This document shows, in pieces, positions 58,764-64,000 of a DNA stretch of 64,000 bases. The notes under the pieces are model-generated. The model saw only the letters and a list, made by a program, of their open reading frames with translations, did no database searches and was not told where the DNA came from. Both the position numbers and the translations under genes were made by a program. This DNA is from DASUAO01 sp035763745 (GTDB lineage Bacteria; Actinomycetota; Acidimicrobiia; IMCC26256; PALSA-555). Numbering within the stretch: position 1 is the first letter of the stretch; every line of letters starts with the position of its first letter. Location of the stretch: NCBI GenBank assembly GCA_035763745.1, contig DASUAO010000030.1:45019-109018 (forward strand), written 5' to 3'.

Positions 58764-60292
58764 TGGGTCGCAAGATCCTGTTCGTCACGACCGACCAGCA
58801 GCGGTACGACGCGCTGGGCTGCAACGGCGGCCAGATCGCGCGCACGCCGGTCGTCGATCGACTCGCCGCTGAGGGCGTGAACTACCGGCGGGCCCACAAC
58901 CAGAACGCCGTGTGCATGCCGGCCCGCTCCACGATGCTCACCGGCCAGTACGTGAGCACCCACGGCGTCTACGCCAATGGTGTGCCGTTGCCACAGGACG
59001 CGCCGAGCGTCGCGGCCGTGCTCGCCGATGCCGGCTATCGCACCGGGCTCATCGGCAAGGCGCACTTCGAGCCCGGCTTCGACTTCGAGGGCAAGTGGCC
59101 CGAGAACGTGCTCGGCCGCCGCGGCCGCGACATCTCCTACGGCCCGCACCGAGGATTCGAGCACATGGAGCTCGCGATGCACGGACCGCTCGACTTCTGG
59201 CACTACGGCACCTGGCTGCGCACCGAGCACCCCCAAGACGTCAAGGGGTTCTACGCGCTCGTGAAGGACGGCCGCCTCAACACCGACGGCGGTGGCGACA
59301 CCGGCCTGGAGCAGGTCGCGGCGAACCCGGTCCCACGCGAGCACTATCACACCGACTGGGTTGCCGATCGCACGATCGCGTGGCTCGACTCGCTCGATGC
59401 CGACGCCGACTGGTTCTGCTGGATGAGCTTCCCCGACCCGCACCACCCGTGGGATCCGCCCGCGTCGGAGGTGGGGCGTGTCGACTGGCGCGAGCTCGAC
59501 CTCCCGCCCGGCCACCCGGGGACGGTCGACGCGTGCCGCGAGGTGCTCGCCGGCAAGCCGCGGCACTGGCTCGACTGGTTCGACGGCCGGTTCGACAACC
59601 AGGAGGGGGGACCGACGTCGTTCGTCCCGGCGCGGATGACCCACGACCAGGTGCGCGAGGTGAACGCGCTCGTGCACGTCGAGAACGAGCTCATCGACGA
59701 GGCGTGCGGCAAGGTGCTCGCGCGCATCGATGCCCGTGGGTGGGGCGACGACACCGACGTGTTCTTCACCACCGACCACGGCGAGCTCCAAGGGGACTTC
59801 GGGCTGCTCTTCAAGGGCCCGTACCACACCGACGCGTTGATGCGGCTGCCGTTCGTCTGGCGACCGGCACGTTCGGAAGGGCTCCCGCCAGGTGAGGTGA
59901 CCGATCCCGTCGGGCACGTCGACCTTGCGCCGACGTTCTGCGAGATCGCGGGGGTGCCGATCCCGGAGTGGATGCAGGGTGCGCCGCTGCCGTTGGCCGA
60001 CGGGTCCGGGCGCGAGCGGGTGATCACCGAGTGGGACAGTCAGTTCGACCACATCGACATGCACCTGCGGTCGATCTTCCGGGACGGCTGGTCGTGCACG
60101 CAGTACGAGCCGGGATTCGGGTACGACGGCACCGAGGGTGAGCTCTACGCCGTGGAGGACGATCCGTACCAGTTCCACAACCGCTGGAACGACCCGGCCT
60201 GCGCCGCGATCCGGTCGGATCTCGTCGCCGACCTGTACGACCACATACCCCCGGCGCGCGCGAGGCGCCTGGCTGTCGAGGCGCCGGCCTGA
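58763..60292 (+). CDS. Sulfatase-family hydrolase
   Basis: 509 residues. FVTTDQQRYDALGC (metal Asp) and NAVCMPARSTMLTG (C51-x-P-x-R), where the Cys becomes formylglycine. FTTDHGELQGDFGLLFKGPYH gives the second metal motif (DH). No signal peptide, so a cytoplasmic enzyme acting on a small sulfate or phosphate ester. A gene for a formylglycine-generating enzyme is not in this window. Substrate unknown. Confidence 0.87.
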   Translation: MGRKILFVTTDQQRYDALGCNGGQIARTPVVDRLAAEGVNYRRAHNQNAVCMPARSTMLTGQYVSTHGVYANGVPLPQDAPSVAAVLADAGYRTGLIGKAHFEPGFDFEGKWPENVLGRRGRDISYGPHRGFEHMELAMHGPLDFWHYGTWLRTEHPQDVKGFYALVKDGRLNTDGGGDTGLEQVAANPVPREHYHTDWVADRTIAWLDSLDADADWFCWMSFPDPHHPWDPPASEVGRVDWRELDLPPGHPGTVDACREVLAGKPRHWLDWFDGRFDNQEGGPTSFVPARMTHDQVREVNALVHVENELIDEACGKVLARIDARGWGDDTDVFFTTDHGELQGDFGLLFKGPYHTDALMRLPFVWRPARSEGLPPGEVTDPVGHVDLAPTFCEIAGVPIPEWMQGAPLPLADGSGRERVITEWDSQFDHIDMHLRSIFRDGWSCTQYEPGFGYDGTEGELYAVEDDPYQFHNRWNDPACAAIRSDLVADLYDHIPPARARRLAVEAPA

Positions 60293-60323
60293 CCGCCGAG
60301 CCGCCCGCGCGCGGGAAGAGGCG

Positions 60324-60626
60324 TCAGCCGGTGGGCATCTCGAAGCCGGGGACGATCACCGCACTGCTGTCGGTCGCGGCCTGTCGGTCACCGGCGACGG
60401 CCTGGTAGTCGGGCGAGTCGTACCAGGCCCGGGCGTCATCCGGGGAGGCGAACTCCACGACCACCGTGCGCGGCCGCCACGCCCCCTCGACGATCGCGGG
60501 CGCGTCGTCCACGATGATCGGGTTCCCACCGGACGCGATGATCGTGGGAATCGCCTTCTCGGCGTAGGCGTCGTAGGCCGCCTGGTCGTTGATCTTCACG
60601 TTGAACATTGCATAGCCCTTGGGCAT
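60324..60626 (-). CDS. DUF1330 family protein
   Basis: 100 residues. MPKGYAMFNVKINDQAAYDAYAEKAIPTII and RTVVVEFASPDDARAWYDSPDYQAV are typical DUF1330 strands (dimeric alpha/beta barrel). ATG 60626 with AGGAGCG. It converges with the sulfatase gene. No known reaction. Confidence 0.85.
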   Translation of the reverse strand: MPKGYAMFNVKINDQAAYDAYAEKAIPTIIASGGNPIIVDDAPAIVEGAWRPRTVVVEFASPDDARAWYDSPDYQAVAGDRQAATDSSAVIVPGFEMPTG

Positions 60627-60741
60627 CGTTCGCTCCTGATTGGGTGTGAACGGCCTGCCTACCTCGCCCATGTGCGCTTCGCGTGCAGACGGCGCGCAGA
60701 CGTCCCTGGGTTTCGCTCCCGCCGCACCGGTGCCGTCTGGG

Positions 60742-60747
60742 TACGCT
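60742..60747 (+). promoter_or_regulatory. -10 box, leaderless, for the MaoC-like gene
   Basis: TACGCT, 7 nt before GTG 60755. It selects this start over the upstream in-frame ATG at 60683. Confidence 0.5.
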
Positions 60748-60754
60748 GCCCGCC

Positions 60755-61741
60755 GTGACCGACGACCTCCGCGCGCGCGTCATCCCGCTGCTCGGGAAGC
60801 CCATGGGTGCGGGAGGACCGACCGCCGCCCCGGACGACGTCAACCTCCCGATGATCCGTCACTGGGTGGACGCGCTCGACGACCGGAATCCCGTCTACCT
60901 CGACGCCGAGGTCGCGGCCTCGACTCGCCACGGTGGCCTCGTGGCGCCACCGGCGATGCTCCAGGCCTGGACGATGGCACGGCCTCGGATCGAGGGGCTC
61001 GCCGAGCGTGGCGGGGCCGCGGCCGAGATCGATCCCGACAGCGCGCTCGGCCTACTCGCGGCCGGCGGCTTCACCGCGACGTTGGCGACCAACTCGGAGC
61101 TCGAATTCGAGCGCTACCTCCGCATCGGGGACCGCCTGCAGTCCGAAGCCGCGCTCGAGGACATCTCCGAGCGCAAGACGACCGGGCTGGGTGAGGGGTA
61201 CTTCGTCACGTGGGTCACGACCTATACCGATGCCGACGGCGAGGTGGTCGGCCGTCAACGCTTCCGCATCTTCCGGTTCGCGCCAGGCACCGGCGGTGCG
61301 CGTCCTGCCGGGTCGGGGAGCAAGCCGTCGTCTGGCACGCCCCCGACCGAGCCAGCGGGCGAGGAGCTCCCCGCGTTCGACCTCAACGTCACCCCGGCGG
61401 TCGTCGTCGCGGGGGCGATCGCGTCGCGCGACTTCATGCCGGTCCACCACGACCGCGACTACGCCCAGGCCCAGGGTGCACCCGACATCTTCATGAACAT
61501 CCTGACCACGAACGGCTACATCGCCCGCTACGTCACCGACTGGACCGGTCCCGAGGCGGTGCTGCGCAGCATCGCGATCCGCCTGGGTGGACCGGCGATC
61601 CCCGGGCTGGTGCTGCACTTCAGCGGGCAGGTCATGTCCGACGTGCGCGACGGCGACGAACGCGTGCTCGAGATCGCGGTGCGTGCCGTGAACGACCTCG
61701 GCGACCACGCAACCGGCACCGTCGTGTGCACGCTGCCATAG
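60755..61741 (+). CDS. Double hot-dog MaoC-like dehydratase
   Basis: 328 residues with two hot-dog domains. The N-terminal one (1-180, FAS1-dehydratase type) has VNLPMIRHWVDALDDRNPVYLD and HGGLVAPPAMLQAW. The C-terminal one (about 210-328) has a MaoC-like SRDFMPVHHDRDYAQAQGAPDIF, with Asp and His in the catalytic loop. Such two-domain proteins hydrate enoyl-CoA, for example in sterol side-chain degradation (ChsH-like). The Gly/Ser/Pro-rich linker between domains is unusually long. Confidence 0.8.
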   Translation: MTDDLRARVIPLLGKPMGAGGPTAAPDDVNLPMIRHWVDALDDRNPVYLDAEVAASTRHGGLVAPPAMLQAWTMARPRIEGLAERGGAAAEIDPDSALGLLAAGGFTATLATNSELEFERYLRIGDRLQSEAALEDISERKTTGLGEGYFVTWVTTYTDADGEVVGRQRFRIFRFAPGTGGARPAGSGSKPSSGTPPTEPAGEELPAFDLNVTPAVVVAGAIASRDFMPVHHDRDYAQAQGAPDIFMNILTTNGYIARYVTDWTGPEAVLRSIAIRLGGPAIPGLVLHFSGQVMSDVRDGDERVLEIAVRAVNDLGDHATGTVVCTLP

Positions 61742-61747
61742 CTCGCA

Positions 61748-62821
61748 TCACCACCCGTAGAGCCGCTTCGGGTTGTCCTCGAGCAGGGCGCGCTTGTGCG
61801 CGTCGGTGAGGTCTTCCCGGTCGGTCACCTGCTGCACACTTCCCGGGAATTCCGAGTCCCAGTGCGGATAGTCCGATGCCCAGACCACCGACTGCTCGCC
61901 GAGTCGGACCACGGCGTGGGCGAGGCCCTCCTCGCCCTCGGTGGAGATCACGAGCCGACCGTCCTCGAGGAACGCGCTCGGGGGTCGGTCGATGAAGGGC
62001 ATCTCGTGCGCGCGGTGCTCGTAGTGCTCATCGAGCCGTTCGAAGTAGTAGGGCGCCCAACCGACCCCGGCTTCGAGCATCGCAACCCGCAGCGCCGGGT
62101 GTCGTTGGAGGACGCCACCACAGACGACGGTGGTCACGGCGAACATGATGTTCGCCGGGAACTCGAACGCGTGCAGCTGCGCATACGCGTCGACGAAGCG
62201 GTTGTGGGCGAAGCGTCCGCCGCCGGCGTGGAACCCGAGCGGCACGTCGAGCTCTTCGGCGAGCGAATAGAGAGGATCAAGCGTCGGGTCGTTCATGTTG
62301 GTACGACCGATCGCGCAGGGAACCGTGAGCGAGACGAACCCGAGGTCGGTGACGGCTCGGCGCGCCTCGGCGCACGCGTCCTCGATCGACGCGAGTGGCA
62401 GCGCAGGCGTCCCCTTGAGTCGCGAGGGATTCGTCGCGCAGTAGTCGTGCAACCAGTCGTTGTAGGCGCGGCAGCACGCGACCGCGAACTCGCCATCCTG
62501 GAGTGCGTAGAATCCGAGGCTCGCCGCGCCGTAGAGCACGGCGACGTCGATGCCGTCGACGTCCATGTCGGCAAGTCGGGCCTTGGGGTCGACTGCCCCC
62601 TCGCGTTGCGCGGAAGCCTCCCGGATCCCCTCGGGGACCCACGCGCCGCGGCCGGAGCCGGGCGGGATCATGTTCCCCTCGAGGAGGTACCGGGTCGTGC
62701 CCCGGTCGTCGAGCACGAGCTGCGGTCGTCGCTCGTGGAATCGCTCAGGGAGATACTCGATCCAGAGCTCGTCGGGCTCGAACACGTGCCCGTCCACGTC
62801 AACGACGAGATGCGCAGCCAT
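61748..62821 (-). CDS. Amidohydrolase family protein
   Basis: 357 residues, TIM-barrel metal hydrolase. VDVDGHVFEPDELW near the start (D-x-H metal motif), PLGFHAGGG (His) and VVWASDYPHWDSEFPG (catalytic Asp with SDYPH) fit the ACMSD-like amidohydrolase_2 family of decarboxylases and hydrolases. Often found near acyl-CoA degradation genes in actinobacteria; here the MaoC-like gene faces it. A TACCCT box lies 9 nt before the start. Confidence 0.85.
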   Translation of the reverse strand: MAAHLVVDVDGHVFEPDELWIEYLPERFHERRPQLVLDDRGTTRYLLEGNMIPPGSGRGAWVPEGIREASAQREGAVDPKARLADMDVDGIDVAVLYGAASLGFYALQDGEFAVACCRAYNDWLHDYCATNPSRLKGTPALPLASIEDACAEARRAVTDLGFVSLTVPCAIGRTNMNDPTLDPLYSLAEELDVPLGFHAGGGRFAHNRFVDAYAQLHAFEFPANIMFAVTTVVCGGVLQRHPALRVAMLEAGVGWAPYYFERLDEHYEHRAHEMPFIDRPPSAFLEDGRLVISTEGEEGLAHAVVRLGEQSVVWASDYPHWDSEFPGSVQQVTDREDLTDAHKRALLEDNPKRLYGW

Positions 62822-62830
62822 GCCGGGCCA

Positions 62831-62836
62831 AGGGTA
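62831..62836 (-). promoter_or_regulatory. -10 box, near-leaderless, for the amidohydrolase
   Basis: TACCCT on the minus strand, 9 nt before ATG 62821. Confidence 0.4.
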
Positions 62837-62888
62837 GGCCGGGACCGGGAGATGCGGTGCGAGACCCCGGTAGCCTGATGGGCCTTCC

Positions 62889-62961
62889 GGGCGCTTAGCT
62901 CAGCTGGAAGAGCGCCTCCCTTACAAGGAGGAAGCCGGGGGTTCGAGTCCCTCAGCGCCCA
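62889..62961 (+). tRNA. tRNA-Val (TAC)
   Basis: 73-nt cloverleaf: acceptor GGGCGCT/AGCGCCC, D stem GCTC/GAGC, anticodon stem CCTCC/GGAGG with loop CTTACAA, T stem GGGGG/CCCTC with TTCGAGT, discriminator A. Anticodon TAC. CC is encoded after the discriminator but not CCA. TAGCCT at 62872-62877 is a -10 candidate. A broken integrase gene starts 92 nt downstream. Confidence 0.95.
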
Positions 62962-63053
62962 CCGTTTCCCCTGGTCAGAGCGTCACGCTCTCATTCGGCG
63001 CTCGTCCGCATGCCGTTGCCCAAGAACCGCCCAAGAATCGCGGGAGGTAGCGG

Positions 63054-63431
63054 ATGGCGACACGGAAGCGCCGGCGGATCGCGCCAGGGGTCTACGAGAT
63101 CGAGCGCGGTGTCTACGAGCTCGTCGTGAGCCTGGGTGCCGGGCCCGACGGGAAGTACCGGTAGAGGACGCGGCGCTTCCGTGGGACGGCAGCTGGGGCG
63201 AAGAAGGCCCGGGCGCGACTGCTCGCCGGGGTCGACGTCGCCACCGAATCGGCAGGGGAGGGCGGCGGTTCGTCTGCGATCACGTTCCGCGAGCTGCTCG
63301 ACCGCCACATCGAGCGCGTCGGGACACTCGGCGCGAGCCCGCACACCGTCACCGACTACCGGGGGATGGCCCGCAACCACCCGGCGCGACCTCGAACTCA
63401 TTCGCGAGCTCCAGGTAGCCGCCCTGGGTGA
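63054..63431 (+). pseudogene. Truncated tyrosine-type integrase gene with internal stop
   Basis: From ATG 63054, with GGAGG upstream, the first 36 codons (MATRKRRRIAPGVYEIERG, then VYELVVSLGAGPDGKYR) look like the N-terminal arm-binding domain of a phage-type integrase. A TAG at 63162 interrupts. The frame continues with RTRRFRGTAAGAKKARARLL, AITFRELLDRHIERVG and TLGASPHTVTDYRGMARNH, matching the linker and start of the core-binding domain. After about 63378 the sequence loses similarity. The catalytic domain is absent. Fits a decayed integrase next to its tRNA target. Confidence 0.7.
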
Positions 63432-63663
63432 TCTCCTTCATCTCGCGCGGCCGGATCAACCCCGAAGTAATGCGATCGGCTCGTGCGCCTCCAGCGGCAG
63501 CACGTCCGCCAAGAACGCGCCCGGAAGAAGGAACGGCGCCGCAAGTCGAAACGGCCACGTCGCACCGTCGAGCAGATCACCACGCCGGACTCGACGAGGG
63601 CCAGTCAGGAGCGAGGGACCTTGGACCCTGGATCATCGATCTCGGGTGCAGCGCATCATGCCA
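63432..63663. other. Unassigned stretch between the integrase remnant and the last gene
   Basis: No convincing gene. On the minus strand one frame reads ITSGLIRPREMKEITQGGYL followed by ELANEFEV, which looks protein-like but is short, lacks a good start and cannot be assigned. Composition is a little less G/C-biased at third positions than elsewhere. Possibly scrambled remains of an integrated element. Confidence 0.35.
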
Positions 63664-64000
63664 GTGTGGATACTGACGGTCTGGCCGAGGGCTTCGACGG
63701 GGATCTGAGTCGGCGGCGTCGAGGGCCCATTCGCAGGATGAACGAGGCAATCCAACGGATAGAGCGCGAGCGTCTTGCGCCGAGGGGCAGAGCAGAGCTC
63801 CGTCGGGCGGTTCGTAGCGACGTCGAGGCGCAACTTCGGTACGGCGAGACGATCGAAGCCAGCATCGACGATCGCTTGGTCTTGACGAATCGGCGAGTCT
63901 TCGTCTTCGAGCCCGGACCTTTGCCGTCCATTGCTGGCGTGTACGGCCGCGACGAGGTCACCGTCACCAGGTTCAGGAACCAGTACGAAGACGGGGGCAC
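63664..64000 (+). CDS. Hypothetical protein, partial (3' end outside window)
   Basis: Open from GTG 63664 (ATG 63736 region also possible) to the end of the window, 112 codons without a stop. A charged helical N-terminus rich in Arg and Glu (RRMNEAIQRIERERLAPRG) is followed by LRYGETIEASIDDRLVLTNRRVFVFEPG, reminiscent of bacterial PH-like domains (T-x-R-R-V/I-x-V-F). It uses codons such as AGA, AGG, ATA, TTG and CTT that are rare in the rest of the window, suggesting recent transfer. No firm family. Confidence 0.55.

Noticed and set aside
44471..62961. Shared TTCGAGTCC sequence in tRNA-Asn and tRNA-Val as an att pair
   Set aside because: This is the universal T-loop of tRNAs; the flanking bases differ, so it is not an attachment repeat.
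1..64000. CRISPR arrays, complete insertion sequences, toxin-antitoxin or defence gene groups
   Set aside because: No regularly spaced repeats, transposase genes, or cas, restriction or defence-type genes were seen apart from the HNH nuclease and the integrase remnant.

Overview
The window is very GC-rich and gene-dense, with strong G/C preference at third codon positions and many GTG/TTG starts. Stop and start codons often overlap as GTGA or ATGA. The gene set (BldD-like regulator, WhiB7-class protein, fused caa3 oxidase subunits, DUF222/HNH nuclease, F420-type PPOX protein, PPDK, single-chain glycyl-tRNA synthetase) points to an actinobacterium. The YHYH protein, the lipid-type acyl-CoA dehydrogenase and MaoC genes and the fused Liv transporter would fit the Acidimicrobiia. 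That class assignment is inference from gene content, not from a marker-gene tree.

Layout. 1-3.6 kb: end of folP, holA, rpsT and lepA. 3.6-7.1 kb: two unknown proteins, an acyl-CoA dehydrogenase, and an ECF sigma/anti-sigma pair. 7.2-15.8 kb: one long tightly overlapped block of housekeeping genes (hemW, hrcA, dnaJ, rsmE, bldD-like, phoH, ybeY, corC-like, era), with a CIRCE operator hidden in the 3' end of hemW. 15.8-21.6 kb: a caa3-type cytochrome oxidase operon (ctaC-D-E-F-G plus a cupredoxin). 21.6-29.3 kb: lipid kinase, uppS, recO, glyS, a J-like/RDD membrane protein and ppdK. 29.4-36.8 kb: HNH nuclease, dgt, a secreted protein, and the dnaG-rpoD pair. 36.8-43.3 kb: tRNA-Ile2 and a branched-chain amino acid-type ABC transporter condensed into two fused proteins plus a binding protein, then a glycosyltransferase. 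43.3-49.8 kb: small membrane proteins, a decayed HTH gene running into tRNA-Asn, metabolic oxidoreductases, RidA, and a decayed cyclase/TPR gene. 49.8-55.2 kb: a molybdenum-cofactor group (mobA, fdhD, YdeP-type oxidoreductase) followed by two overlapping inositol-monophosphatase-family genes. 55.2-62.8 kb: YHYH protein, serine hydrolase, whiB7-class gene with a structured leader, sulfatase, DUF1330 proteins, MaoC hydratase and amidohydrolase. 62.9-64 kb: tRNA-Val followed by a broken integrase and an atypical-codon gene that runs off the end, which looks like the edge of an integrated element.

The most interesting signal is the roughly 400-nt leader of the whiB7-class gene (57380-57817). It has an AT-tract next to a -35 box, a 51-codon upstream ORF with a good ribosome-binding site, a GC-rich terminator, and a perfectly placed alternative pairing between the last codons of the upstream ORF and the terminator's 5' arm. 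This is the architecture of a ribosome-controlled transcription attenuator. A second theme is leaderless transcription. At least ten starts lie 6-9 nt after a TANNNT box, including a divergent gene pair whose two -10 boxes are the two strands of one palindrome.
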